Counted from the first letter of the stretch, positions 31,870-45,393 are shown. The stretch is DNA of 64,000 nt from Chelonoidis abingdonii (GCF_003597395.2 NC_133773.1:122424913-122488912), one strand, 5' to 3'. The notes: generated by a model not told the origin, from the sequence alone. Translations and numbers: made by a program.

Positions 31870-32545
31870 TTCCAGTTGCTGCCTAAGACGATAAAAGCCT
31901 GAGAAACAGTTATGTGGCAGAATCTATCCCTTAATTTTGTAAGATTAGGTTTGGGATTTCTGATGGAATGGTATGATTATTGGGTAATGCAGAAACTGTG
32001 CTAAAACTATACTGTACATAGAAATTGAGAAACCCCAACTTTTTATACCAGCAGTTGTCTTTATGTCATTTAGAGTATATATTTTAGTTGAAAAAATGCT
32101 GTTCTTTTAATTGTCAAATTCCTTGCACCTAATCTTAGACAAAAGCTGTTAATTATTATGAAAAGAGAGGTCAGAAAGAGACAACGTATATGACAGACTC
32201 AGTGACAAGTCTAAAGTCATAAGTACATCTGCCTATGTACTGCTTGTCTTATGTGTCAAGGAGACCAAAGATTCTATAAGCAAAGTATCTTTCATAACTG
32301 ACATCTGCGCTGGCTAACCATGACTGTGTACAGCTAGGACTGAGTAGCTAGCGAAGCCATGGTTTCAGTAGTATTTACAACGTAAACAGAGAGAGAGGAA
32401 GAAGGGTTGACTATTTCTCAATCGTGCCTTGCATTATGCATTCCAATCTTATTTCTGAAAAGAGAATATTGAAGCTGTTAGTGTAGAGCTTGTATGAATT
32501 ATTGACTTTTTCAGTTTGTGGAAATTTGGGCCATACTTTATAGAG
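31870..32545. other. No recognised feature
   Basis: AT-rich. Confidence 0.4.
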
Positions 32546-32650
32546 CCTTATTCTCCTCTCACCTACACTGGTGCAAATCAAGAGTAATTCCACTGATGTC
32601 AGTACAGTTACATTGGTATAAAACTGGTGAAGATGAGATGAGACTCAGAT
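32546..32650. repeat. Palindromic relic, clear copy
   Basis: ttattctcctctcacctacactgg at the left and aaactggtgaagatgagatgag at the right are imperfect inverted arms. The centre reads gtaattccactgatgtcagtacagttac. Confidence 0.6.
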
Positions 32651-35351
32651 ATTATTTGTGTATGACTAAACCTTGGAATGAGAATTTATGTTTAGACTTG
32701 GTTACATTTTGGTTACATATATTCCTTATGGGTATCGTATTGCTGTAGAATAATCATTTTAGGTATAATTTAAAGCTATTTCTTCCTGTTTATGGAAAAT
32801 AAAAATGTAATGTAAGTCAATTTGTTGGGTAATTGCAATAAGTAAATGCAAAATGGGCGCTTATAGTCCTTATTTTATATCTAATTGGAACATTGTCACT
32901 TCTTAAATTTATTAAGAGACATCATTACTATTTAAGCAAAGTTGTTTGAATATATTTTGCACTTTGTTATTGGCATTATAATAAATGAAACAGATACACA
33001 CTTAAATTGATTGATTAATCCATGTACATACTGCAGTAACAGTGCTTTGTTTAGGTGATGAAATCATGATGCACAATTTCAACGTTAAGTCATACACTGG
33101 AGAATTGGACTGCGTCTGATGTAAATCTATGTAGCTTCATTTACTTTATTGAAGCATTATTAATATACATCAGCTTGAGCATGTGGCCCCTGGTTTCTGT
33201 GAGCTTCTGCAGGATGAAAAGGGTGGTCAGTATGCATTAATCCCGTCTTTTATTCCTATGAAAAGGTATTCTAGGCATCTAACATATGCCAGATACAAAT
33301 TGTCTGAGATTTTGAACTCTTTCTCTTACAATTTATTGCTCAATTACTTAAATGATTTGTTTTGGAGTCATTGAGGGAATCTGTAGAAATGTTCAGGAGA
33401 TTAGGTGACAAAGGTAGTAGAAGATTGTTTTGAATAGGTTTCTTCAAAATCAAGTTACATCGCAGTTTTGTTGTCTTGTAAGCTTTTAGTTTAATTATTA
33501 AAAATAGCTAAGAAAATAAGTCAGTCTCAGTTACCATTTTTACAGAGATATGTGTTGCTTAATTGAATCAGAAATAATTTGTTGAATTGCTTTACTGATG
33601 TGATATTTCAGACTGGTACATTTTAAGAATGCTGTTAAAAATTTAGTCTCTTATTGAATGCATTGAGAAGTATTAGAGTTAGCTCTTGGCCTGTATTAAC
33701 CTGAACCATCAGGTATTCAGATTTCAATACAGAATCTTTTATTTCTTCTTCTTAAGACTGAATAATGAAAACAAAAGCAGGACATTTGTTGGAATTATAT
33801 TATAAAGAAAAATAATTTGTAAAAACAAGCAATGATATATTTAAGATATGAGGCAAAAAACCCACCAAAATCCAAAACCTCGTGAAATACTCCCTTCCCA
33901 GGCTCCCACATGCTTGCAAAGCTCAAAGGTAACTAAGCTGATATCTCCTTAGAAGAGACAAAACATGAGAAATTTCAGCACAAAGGGTTCATATTAGGAG
34001 TGATAAATGACTGAAAATAGGGGTTAAGAATGAAAAAGACTTCTCAGCCATAATAAGTATGTTTGCCACTGTCACTGTATTATATACATATATAGACAGT
34101 GGTATTGATTCCTTTATTAAAGCTCTCTCAAATAAAGTACACATACTCAAATTTCTGATTATATTTGGGGATTTGCTTGTCTGGATGACTTTTTCCTTCT
34201 GTTCTTCCAGTAATTGGTTCCTTTGACATCTACTTCTGATGATGGAGCTGATTCCTTTGAAGGTTCCCCTGCTGATGAACTTAATCAACAGCTATTCGTG
34301 ATTACAGCAGATGTTTATGCTATATGGGCTGACAGACATTTTGTGAATTATGTTTTGCTTTCATTCTTTCTATTCCAGGAGTAAATGCTAGCATGGTTCT
34401 TTGAATTCATTATTTGGCAACAAGGGCTAACTGCAGGACCAACCTTTGACTTCAGAATCTGAAATGAGTCTCCCTAATAGGATGCATTCTATAAACTATG
34501 CAGACATTTGATACAGAGTAGAATTGTGCTCATTATAACAAGTAGTTTAAGGAGGGCTGCTATCTTTAAAGCTAGAGAAATATCTGGTCTGTGCAGTGCT
34601 TCTTAGCATAGCAAGAGGTGTTATATCAGGGATAGTTAATCTTACCCTCCATAGTACATCACAGTTATGTCACGTAAGTACATCTAGAAGAACATTTGTC
34701 TGTCATTGAACCACAGAACTCAACTCTCTAAGACATCAGCTCACATATAACAGTTTCAGATCATTCATCCCTCTAGTTTCTGATCTATTGTGAAAAGTAA
34801 TGCCAAAATGTATGGACTCAGTGATATGACAGACAGATTCCTCAAAATGTTTTGAAGAAATTTGACAGCTCCAATTTAACTTTACTAATGTGATAAAATA
34901 TTTTTAAAGGGATGAAGAAACAGTTTTATGTAGGGAACTGCCAGGAGAAGTGTTGGGTGTTTGGTTTTACAAACAAAACAAGGCCTCAATAATTAGGTTG
35001 GCATAAAATTTGCTGAACAAACCAAACCTCCCAAGATTATTGGATCCATAGGGGAAGAGGAGACTAGAAATTTCTGAAATAGGCTGAACAAAAGAGAAGT
35101 TCAGTGGATTTTAAAATCAAACTTCTTTGGTTTAGACGTATTGAAAAGTTTTGTTTTTTGAGTAGTAAACAAACAATAAAGATGGCCGAGAACCAAATCC
35201 CTACTAGGTTTGCAATGTTCAGATCTGAATCTGAAACCTTTGGTTGGTCCCTCTTGTTATAGTAGGCTAATCTGAAACTCTGGATTAAAGCACCCTGAAA
35301 CTCTTAGAAGGTCCAAATCTGAACTGCATGGCTTGGGCCCATCTCTAGTAT
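32651..35351. other. No recognised feature
   Basis: Strongly AT-rich, with no coding or repeat signal recognised over 2.7 kb. Confidence 0.5.
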
Positions 35352-35524
35352 TAATCATAGACTATCAGGGTTGGAAGGGACCTCAGGAGGTCATCTGTCT
35401 GGGGATTGGTCCTCAAAGCAGGACCAATCCCCAGACAAATTTTTGCCCCAAATTGCCCCCTCAAGGATTGAATTCACAACCCTGGGTGTAGCAGGCCAGT
35501 ACTCAAACCACTGAGCTATCCCAG
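35352..35524 (-). mobile_element. tRNA-derived SINE with CR1-like tail, carrying an inverted patch
   Basis: The minus strand reads an A-box-like atagctcagtggtttgag, a B-box-like segment (gggttgtgaattcaatcctt) and the CR1-type tail ending in tatgatta. At 35396-35413 the normal tail segment is replaced by an inverted copy of 35420-35437, which makes a perfect hairpin. Confidence 0.85.
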
Positions 35525-35554
35525 TAGACATTCCCCCAAAACCATATTAAGGTA

Positions 35555-35700
35555 TTATTATAATAAATTTACAGATGGGAAAACTGAGTCAGTGTGTTGG
35601 TACTGTAAGTATCTTTTCTAAGCATATACAACATATCAGGGGCAGGCATGGGATAAAAGTTCAGGAGTCCATTAGACCAGAGCTTCTAGACTACAATAAT
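35555..35700 (-). repeat. MIR/CORE-SINE fragment
   Basis: tttacagatgggaaaactgag followed by a diverged core. Confidence 0.6.
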
Positions 35701-35999
35701 CTCCTTGCATTGTAATATCTCTTATATTCCTTGACAAGAAAAAATAAGAAAATTAATCTTCTCCCTTGCATTACAGGGGTCAATGTAGTTTACTGAATGT
35801 TATTACATAAACACATCATAGGGGGAGGTTCTGTTTTAATACTAAAATACTATGCATTTTAATCTGAGTTTCTGAAATGGTTTAATTGCTGTTAAGGATA
35901 ACTACTTGTTTTCCACCTCACTATAATAAATAATGCAATTTTTGCACTTAACATGTCAAAGCCACTTTCACTTTAACATGTCAAAGCCATCACTTCATT

Positions 36000-36145
36000 T
36001 AAGCATCAGAACACCCCATGGGATAAGTACTATTCCTATTTCACAGATACGCATATTAAAACAACTGACTTGCCCAAGTGTGCACAGTGTGTCTGTGTCA
36101 ATTTTTGGAATAACTAGTCCGTGCATCTTCCATCCTTTTGACTAA
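36000..36145 (-). repeat. MIR/CORE-SINE fragment
   Basis: cctatttcacagatacgcat, cttgcccaagtgtgcacagtg and a ccttttgacta tail follow the MIR core order. Confidence 0.55.
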
Positions 36146-36451
36146 AGTCATCTGTATTTACTGTAAAAATCACTCATCTAGCACCTTCATCTTCTGACTT
36201 TTTTTTATGTCTAGCTCCATGGGGCTTATATTGGTTTTTATGTGAAATCAATTCCAAATGCTCTTAAAATCAAATGTGTAAAGGTTGTCCATTAAATAGA
36301 TTAATATAAAATGTTAGCCCTCGTAGGGTATAATATGTCTATTTCCTGGAAAGTTGTGACATTAGAATGACAGGTGGTCCATAGGATACTGTGCTATATG
36401 TGGTTAAGTAGTCTGTTCAGAAAGGGATGTGTTAAAGGCCAAATTGAACAC

Positions 36452-37062
36452 AGTGTCACAGATCCAGCTGGGCGTCCCTTGCTGGCTACCTGCTGGACTA
36501 TTGTGAGGGAAATCCAAACCTCTGTATCCCAGGGTTCTGGGTGTTTTAAAAATCTCAGCAGGCTGCAGCACTGTTTCCTCCCTGGACTTCTCTGGCACGT
36601 TTCCTGGGCACAGACTGTCTCTTACTCCTTCACAAAAATTGAGCTCCTCAGCACCTTCCCCCACCCCCCATGTTAGGCCCTTAGGAGAAGTGCTGACCAT
36701 AAAGACACCCCAGTTGCTTAGACACTCCTCTCTCAGAACTCCACCTCAAAGGAATGAAGCTTCTGGTTTCAAGTTTAACTCTCTCTGGAGGCACACTGTA
36801 GTTGCAAAGCAGTTAACAGACTCAGACTTTGCACAGAATCTAATATATTTGCTCTTTTATTTAATCATATAAAGCACAAGAAAGTACAGGTTATACAAAA
36901 CAATAAACCCTACATACATTTCCTGGCCTCAGTTTCCTCACCACTGCAGGGCATTTTTGGGCAGGGATCAGAGTCCCTTGGGTAGTCCAGAGTCCTGCTG
37001 TTTCCTTCTGCTCTTCAGTCTCGCAGACAAAGGTACAACATGACCCAATGGCTAGAAGTTGA
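36452..37062. mobile_element. Possible degenerate LTR, part 1
   Basis: Starts gtgtcacagatccagctgg and contains a minus-strand aataaa-type signal near 36858 (tttatttaatc). Composition and layout resemble a decayed retroviral LTR that a CR1 fragment at 37063-37315 splits from 37330-37790. No target duplication was found, so the call is tentative. Confidence 0.35.
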
Positions 37063-37315
37063 AGCTAGACAAATTCAAGCTTAAAATAAAGTGTAAATTT
37101 TTAACTGTGAGTGAAATTAACCACAGAACAGTTTACCAAGGGCCCTGGTTAATTCTCCATCACTAATCATTTTAAAATCAAGACCGGATATTTTCCTAAA
37201 ATATGTTCTCTAGGAATTATTTTGGGGAAAGTTCTGTGGCCTGAGTTTTATACAGGAAGTCAGACTAGATGATCCTAATGGTCACTTCTGGTCTTAGACT
37301 GTATAAATCACAGTA
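37063..37315 (+). mobile_element. CR1 LINE 3' end
   Basis: Degenerate C-terminal ORF2 sequence (gaagctagacaaattcaagc, ggttaattctccatcact) is followed by the 3' untranslated end tacaggaagtcagactagatg and ggtcacttctggtcttag. Confidence 0.8.
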
Positions 37316-37329
37316 TGGATTGTAGACTG

Positions 37330-37790
37330 AAATATGGAGCCTTCTTCCCCATCAGTTAGCTTGCTTGAAAGCGGACAGCCTACAGCAGACCCCTACATGC
37401 TGTATTGCTTCTCACTCTTTCTGGGCTAGAGACAGAATAGCCAAAGACCTCCAAAATATGAGCTCCTTCCTTTTAAAACTTTTGCCCCCCTTTGTCAGGT
37501 GACACCCTTGCCAGCTTCCCCATGGGAGCACACCCCTCTGGGGTTACTTCATTCCCAAGGTGACCTCTCCCCTGCTATGACTTTTTTCTCCTGGTTGGAA
37601 GACAGTCTATCGTTTAGAGCTATTCCATTTCAGAGGAAAAGGACTTCAATAACCCTCTTTCTATTCTTTTCCCACCAGCCTTTGGATTTTCAGTGCAACA
37701 TAGAGGCAAACAGACCATAGAGAAGGCAACAGGCTGCACATTTAAAAGGAGTTTGCAGCTTGGTAAAAATACATCACAGAATTAGTCATT
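37330..37790. mobile_element. Possible degenerate LTR, part 2
   Basis: C- and T-rich sequence continuing the composition of 36452-37062 beyond the CR1 insertion. Tentative. Confidence 0.3.
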
Positions 37791-40349
37791 TGTATCTCAC
37801 AAAAAATTATTAATTTGTATAGGCAGATTCCCAAATCATCACTCATAATATGCCTGAAAATAACTAAGCTGACTCCATATGGAGTTCCTTATTCTTGGTA
37901 CTCAAATGAAAATGTACACCTCAAGAAAGGAATATAATATACACAAGGGGTTGTGTGTAAATGCATCAGTGCTTTCTATATTTCATCTTTGCTAATTGAC
38001 AGGTTCATGGGATGCACGTGATATTGGGTGCTGTGGCTTTTCTATAGCTTTCTAAGTCTTCTGCCAAGTTTCAGGGGAAAGGTAAGGATGTAGTGCTTTA
38101 TGTATTGGGAGAATGGATCTTCAAAGCACACTTTCACACAGAACAGCACAAAAACTTCTGTCAAGGTATTTTTTTCTAGTTAAGTATTTATACAGTGCTG
38201 ATTGCCCTGGTATCTACGTGCATACTTGCCATAATTGCATGTTTTCATTTTTAAAGGATTCGTATGCCTTTGGCATTATGAGCCAAATTTAAGCCATGGA
38301 TTTTGTAGAACTTATGTTAGTAACGATATTAAAATGTCATATAATTAGAGGAAAAATTACTTATTTTATTAAATTGATTTGTCATAGTAAGCAAATTTCG
38401 AATCAGTGTTTCCGTTGGTTTTACTAATCTGAATGGATGAGAGAGAGCTTCAGAGGAAGAGGAAATATTGATAATGTATAACTAGACTATTAAATGAAGA
38501 CACAAAAATGTCACAAAAACTGGGGACCACTAAAAACCATATTATATTCATCTGTCACTGCACAATGAAAAAAAATCTTAGAATAATAACTCATATTTCT
38601 GTCAGTATTGACATTCTGTTTTGGATTATAGTTGGATTGGAATTACCGTATGTTGAAAACCTTTGTTAGTTAACCATTCATTCAAGTATTGATAGTTGTA
38701 TGTGTTTTTTTAATATTACCTGGTGCCCATTATAGAAGTGTCTGTTGTCCCCTCAACCATCTATGAATGACTACACGATCCCAACAAATGTATTATGTAT
38801 ATTTATATTGATTTTCATTGTTTTCCTAGTTGAATGCAATGCTTGTGAAAGGTGCTCAGACTGACTGCTCGTGCATATGAAATCCTCTTTTCAGCCACAG
38901 AAACAAGTATAGCACATACGGCAGCTGTGTAAGCTTCTGAATACTACCCTTTCAAGAAGGGATCACCTCGAGGGGTGAGGGACTGACAATATCCTATGCC
39001 TGTTCTGTCCTTAGCCTCTCAGAGGAGACATCATGCAAGGATGACACCTTTCCATTAGCAAGTGGATTCAGATTACCAATTTATTTAATATAAGTAAGTG
39101 AACCACTACCATGTAATGGCTTTAGGTTAATAAGAACCTGAGCCAATAGATGGTAGATTCTATACTCATTTATCAAACCCACTTATGATTTACGTATCTA
39201 GGACCAAAACAGATGCATTTAGGAGTTATTTTTCTCTTGTGCAATTTGGAATTAGAGGTTAATCCACCACATATTGGATTTAGAGAGCAGCTACATTATC
39301 ACATTTCTTATGGAAATGTAATGGTAAAGAGGCACTCTGTGTTTTCATTTAAGTACAGTTTGTGTTGCTTATGAAAAACCAGTACAACAGCTTTTACCCA
39401 AAATGAATGTCTGATACCAAAACGATTATGGCCCAAAGGAGCCCTTCTGGTTTCCCAGGGCAATATGCATGCACCATGTATAATGCATAATAAATGTCAT
39501 TGTGACTTTTTTGTTGCAAAAACATAGCTGTACTGCATAATAGCTTCCCGAGGCACAAGATTTTCTCATATAACTCCCACTAGTATTGATGAGAGTTTTC
39601 ATGTGTAGAGCCCCCACATGGAGATGAGAATATCAAATGCTTCCTTACTTCAATAGTTCAGAAAACCAGGTAGTTTCCGAACAGAATGAATAAGAGTCTA
39701 TTCCTACACCTTATTCATGAGAGTAATATCACTAATTTCCACGGTATACCTCTGTGAGCAAGGACTATTCGCATGTGTAATAATTTACAGGACAAGTTCT
39801 TTCCAGTTCACATTTTCCCTAGAAATATAGCTGGTACAAGTTAGCCCATGAGTGACACGAATAAGATGCAACTTCTCATTTAAACAACAAAGCCTTTAAA
39901 AGTGAAATGAATAAATAAATGCAAGCATCTGATATTCCTCTCAGCTATAATGTTTTAATGTAGGATTTTATTGAAAATGTTAAGCTTGATTGTGCAAACC
40001 TTACCCATACAAGTTGTCCCAATGATATCAGAATTTGTGAGTGATCCCTACATGCAGTTCCTTGGAAAGAGGAACTCTACCCTATCATGGGAGAAATCTC
40101 TGTGAGGAAAATTTTCTGGATAGTCCATCCTTCTCCCTCTCCACTTCCCCCCAATACACACCTGTGGGATTTCTGGCAAGAAGGGACAGTTGGTTCTCCT
40201 CTTGTTTTTCTTCTTATTCGTATTCTTTCTTCTATTCTTTCTCTGTCTTTCAGGCTCTCATCCCACAAGCACTTAACACACACGAGTAGTCCCTTTGAGT
40301 TCAGTGGGGACTACTTTTGTGGGTGAGCGCCTGCAAGATCACATTCAAA
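37791..40349. other. No recognised feature
   Basis: AT-rich over 2.5 kb. Open frames of 60-82 codons near 39426 and 40041 lack any domain. Confidence 0.5.
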
Positions 40350-40450
40350 GATGTAAATTCTTTGGAGCGGGTGTTATCTGTAGATGTCACACTGTGCTGA
40401 GCACAGTGTCAGCACTATAAACAGATAATAAATAACAATAATAATAATAG
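40350..40450 (+). repeat. CORE-SINE tail with A/T-rich end
   Basis: aattctttggagcgggtg, ctgtgctgagcacagtg and a final aataaataacaataataat run match the 3' tail of this SINE group. Confidence 0.5.
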
Positions 40451-43445
40451 ATTTAGCTTAGAGTTATCAGAGTGCAAAAAAAAAAAGCACGGAACACTTT
40501 TCTTAAGTGAAAAATGCTTTCTCCCTTATGCCTGGATAATTCAAAAGTGGCAGAGTGGGTATTGTGGTTAACCTTTCCAAAATATTTTCATTCTGAGCCA
40601 AAGACCAGGCATGAGAAATTTTATCCCCAATGATATGTTTTTGAAAGGGGTTACGCATGACTGAAGACTCTTAGAGTGAAAGTGCCATTGGAGCTCGACT
40701 TTTAACATCCATCTCATGATGATGCTCTGATAAATGGCCTAACTAGTTTTTACTTTGGAAATTTGTATTTAAAATAAATAACATCATGGACTAAAACCTT
40801 GCATGCTAAGTTTCATCCCGATATGAATCATAGTCAGCTACATATAAACTTCTGACAATATATGTTTTGTATCCAAAAATGCTGACACAAGCTTTGGTGG
40901 TGGTAGTATTGATGTCCAGTTAGGGTTCAGTGAGCCGGATTATGGTTGCTTAGTGAGAAGAGCGAGTATCACCCACAGGAGGACTGTGGGTGAGGTGTGA
41001 CTGCAGCACTACATCTCTGCTTTCAGAATAGTGTATGTTTGTATTATTTGCATTTCTGAAACATGCATCCTTCCACTGGGTGCATTACACACAAAAGAGT
41101 AATAATCTTCCATTAAATCGGAAGGCAGATGTTTCCCAGAATAATGACAACCATTTCTATAATTTAAAGAAAGGTAGAAACATTATCATCAACCAAACAT
41201 AGATGAGAGAAATATCCTTTCCAAACAGTGATTTGGTATATTTTTATCTGAGATAAAATGCTTAACCAGATTCTGATGGGACTTACCCCCTGTCACCTGC
41301 AGGCCAAGAGAAAAACCCAATTTGTTATACTCTGCACTTAGGGAGTGATTAACTAATTGCCTACTGGCCAAAGGCGTAGAGCTAGCCCTTATAAGTCAAT
41401 TAAGAGAGCTGAGTTGGGGGGAGGAAACAGGTCTCTGGTAGAGAGAAGCCCTGGGATAGGATTTAACTGACAGAAGACGATGGAGAAAGAATGCTACAGA
41501 AGCAGATTAGGTCCCTTCAGGGAAGGGCCAACAAGAGAACAACAATGGCACCTGAGAGGGGCAGGTGATGTTTGAAGGTTTGTTTGGATTTTCATTTGGA
41601 ATTTCTCTGTTAGTCCAAAAGGGATTTAGACATCCATGTGACTTGGCTGGAGGGTCAAGCCACAAAAACCTAGAGGGAGAGATGGGAGAAGACAAAGACC
41701 AGGAAAGGCCATTGCTGGGCGAAGGGAGAGTCCAGTAGAGGGTGCCAGGGGCAAGGACTCTGTGCAGCCCTGCAGCAAGAGACACTGGGGTACCCACAAG
41801 ATGAGGACACACTATTACACAGATAAATAACATGGTCCCAGTATTGCTGTCCTGAAGCTATTGCCCTATAGCTCAGTTAGGTGAACTGTCTTGTATTCCA
41901 TAGGATGTACTACTGGAGTGAGAACAACCATCCATCATCATGATGACATTTCCACCTCCTTCCAGTGGTACTCCCACGCCACCTGGATTGTCAGCATGTT
42001 CTGAACCAGGCCTATTAATCGTTGTGACTTTTATGATTTTGTATCATTCGAGTAAGCTTCTTTTCAGTTTGTAAAAGTTTGCTGCCCTAGGAAACCTTGT
42101 CACCCATTCAGAAGTACATCCATTCAGTGTACTGTGCAAGGGGACTCATGGTGAAATTGAGGACACTAAATGGCTATGAAGTAAAAATTAGGCTAGAAGT
42201 ATATTATGAAAGCTCTTGAAACTGTAAACCCTACATATTCCAGAATTTCATGTGGCTTAGAGAGGCAGCGTTTTAAACTTTGAGATTGGTGATAGGTTAA
42301 GATTACATAAAAAAGGTGATACAGTTCTTCTAATGGGATCTTGTAGTGTAACGGTCACATTGGCAAGCACTGGCTGACATATCAAAGTGCTTCATATGTT
42401 CTGGGTCCTTTGTGTAACATATTAATAGTTTATTTGAAATGCAAATGAGGGTGAACTAAATTTTATTACAAAACCACGTTTCACATTTGAAGTCCAACTT
42501 TGATGTGTGATTATGGAGAGTTTCTGAAATTTGGCTGCAGTTACATCAGCTGAATGTATTCTTAGAGAGTTGCTTTTGTTTTAGTTAAAAAAGGTAGTAG
42601 TCTAACAATATTTTTTTAAATAAAATTTCCTTTCTTCCAAGGCATCAGACAGAGTTGCTACTGGGGCTCATTTGTTTATCTCAAATAGACTTGAACTTAT
42701 TTAGTGGAGAGGGCAGGACTTGTGTACTGACATTCAGATTTCCTTCAGAGACCCCATTTTATACAGCTCCACTTACACTACTGACTGCTGATCAATAACA
42801 CTTGATTGAAAAACAAACAAACAAAAATAAAAACCCAAGAAGGTCTCTTGAACACATCTGCCTGCATTGCCTCTGTGAAAAGAGAGCACTTCCTATCTTT
42901 AACTTTCTGCCTTTGTCTTAAGGTGTAGGCAGTGTGTCAGGACTTTAAATGAAATCCCCTTCATTTTTAGGACCTTTCTGATATTTTTGCACTGAAAATG
43001 TGTAATTCTGTTTTTGCAGACCCATATTCTCCAATGCCGTGCACAAAGTGTAGTCATTTACAGTGGTGCAAAATAAGTATATAAAAAGCCATAGTTCTGC
43101 TCTCGTAGTGTTCTGCGCCTAATTTGTGCAGATGTAAATGATCACCCAACTTGCAAGATAGTGAAGAATCAAGCCGTGAGTGTATGGTCTGTCACATACT
43201 ACTGAAAGTCTTAATATATTTGGCTTGTTGTTTGTGTGGCTTAGGCTGTGTCTTATTCTTGTGGTTTCCAGCATTCAGGAAATGTATTCAAAGCAGATTG
43301 ATAGGTACTTATATTGGTTTATCTAAATAGAAAAAAACCTCTTTCACTACCATTGCAAGACTATGAAAAATTTGAATCAGGATGAGCATCTTCAACTTGT
43401 AGAAGGAATGGGAAGGAGAATGTTACAAAGAATAATACTGTTTTT
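40451..43445. other. No recognised gene
   Basis: A purine-rich stretch at about 41400-41830 (gagagaagccctggg, ggaaaggcc) is unlike its flanks but was not classified. The 108-codon minus frame there is not supported as a gene. The rest is AT-rich. Confidence 0.45.
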
Positions 43446-44087
43446 GTAAAAAGTAAATGGTATGCCCTCATCTGGAATACTGTGCTCCATTCTGGTCACC
43501 CCATCTCAAAAAGATATAGCAGAAACAGGTTGAGAGACAAAAGATGAGAATGATTGGGCATAGAAAAACTCTCTCATATGAAAAGAGATTGAAAAGATCT
43601 AAAAAAAAATGAATGAGAAGGGGGAAATAAACTACACAGTATAATCACTAGTATGGAGAAGGCTGACTCAGAACTTCCAGTCCTCATTTTTATAATAAAA
43701 ATAACAAATGGACACTGATTGAAACGTAAAGACGAGGGGGTAAATTGAAATCTGATGAAAGAGAATACTTTTTCATAAAATGCATAATTAGCCCATGGCA
43801 CCCATTGCTACAAGATATCATAGAGACCAAAAGTTTAGGAGGATTAAAAAAAGGTTGGACATTTATGTGGATAACAAGAATATCTACTACACAAACCTCC
43901 TCAAAAAAGCCACAAAGAGCTTTGGGTAGGATATTAGCCCTTCTGCCTTGGGGCAAAAGCCAGTCTCTACAATGAGGGCTATAAGTTAACTATCTTTCGG
44001 GAATCCCATAGCTGCCTACTTCAGTTAGTACTAGAGCACTGATTTGATCCAGTATGGCAATTCCTGTCTTCCTATGAATAGTGTGAC
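43446..44087 (+). mobile_element. Old CR1/L3-type LINE fragment
   Basis: tggtatgccctcatctgg, tactgtgctccattctggtc and ccatctcaaaaagatatagc are the LINE ORF2 3' region. The fragment ends with gatccagtatggcaattcctgtc, an old CR1 3' end. Many indels break the frame. Confidence 0.8.
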
Positions 44088-44669
44088 TTGGGAATTATTA
44101 TTAGGTTATATATCTTTACTCCGGAGAGAAATGAAATGAATGGACAAGATAAAAAGCAAATGGTCTTGAGAAAACATTTCAACAGTAAGTTTTTGTTCAG
44201 GTAACATAAACATACTTTCTGAAACCATCAGCTCTGATATTGCTGATTATCTTCTTTTCTCAGTTATTCAACTTCATGCAAAATGTATTGGCCTCCATTC
44301 TGATAATGGATAACACCTTTTTTGTTCCTGATATATTAAAATCAAAATAGCAGCAGTATTTCAAAAAGCATAGACTAAGACAGTTTCCATGCATTTCTGG
44401 CTGAGAAGGGGAGCTCAAAGGAAATGCAAAGGAATTCAAACAGGTTGCAGCCTTTAAATGCTAATTGGGTTTTTCTGCTATGTTGTTGATTGAATCTATA
44501 AGGAAGAGAGTGAGAATTCATTTTTGATACAGATAATTAGAGGAAGTGGGAGTGAATAAACAAGGAGACATATTTTTCTTCTTCTACATATATCACTCAT
44601 TTGAGTACAATTACTAATGGTCAGTGCAATGTTTTAGTTTTTATTGTGTTTCAAGTTTAATTATCTGTA
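44088..44669. other. No recognised feature
   Basis: AT-rich. Confidence 0.4.
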
Positions 44670-44745
44670 CTTAACATTATTATTATTTATTATTTATATT
44701 TTGTTAGCATATAGAAATGTCAGCCCCATTGTGCTAGACATTAGA
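44670..44745 (-). repeat. CORE-SINE tail fragment
   Basis: attattattatttattattt followed by gttagcatatag and ccccattgtgctagac. Confidence 0.5.
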
Positions 44746-44754
44746 GCTTGTTAG

Positions 44755-45225
44755 GAATTTTTTTTTCTTTTTCTTTTTTTGTTCTGTCTGCAGAAAATTT
44801 AGACATTTTGGTAGAAAAAATAAAAGTGTAAATATTTCACCTGAAAACTGAAGTATTTCAATTCAGAAATGCTACCACAGTTGTAGCTTGTTCCCATTCC
44901 TCTCTATAGATTGTTTTCCCTGACTTAATTTCATCCACCATCTCCTACTGAGAGGAGGGAGGTGCATAAACAGATTTCAGTAGCTGTAGTTCATCATGGG
45001 AGATGAAGTCTGGAGCCCAGCTCACTGAGGTGAAGGAGACATCGGATGATTTAACTACAATTCCATGGGATACTGCAGCAGCATATCAAGTTAAAATATT
45101 TCAAATTTTCAATTAACACTTTGAATGACACTTTTTGTGAAAAAATTTATTTAAACAGAATCCCAATTTTTCCATCAAACTGTTTAGATGGAAAATTTTC
45201 AACTAACCATACTAGCTACTGCATA
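44755..45225. repeat. AT-rich interspersed repeat, copy 2
   Basis: Shares with 30690-31068 the AT-rich ends (ttttttgtgaaaaaatttattt, ccatcaaactgtttag, ggaaaattttcaac) and the centre gtagttcatcatgggagatg with a nearby ccatctcctactgagagg segment. Confidence 0.5.
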
Positions 45226-45393
45226 AATGTATAACAAATAAATGATATCTGCCCTAAAGAGTTTAAGATGAAACGAGTAGATAAAACAGCATGTTATTTA
45301 GAGATGGCATGAAGAAACAAATAAAGTTGTGATCTGAAAGTAATTACACAGTGCATTTCTAGCCTCTGAACTGGGATCAGCTCTCTCTGTCAC

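Noticed and set aside
41860..41890. tRNA A-box-like ctatagctcagttaggtgaac
   Set aside because: No B box at the right distance and no cloverleaf could be drawn, so it is not called a tRNA or SINE.
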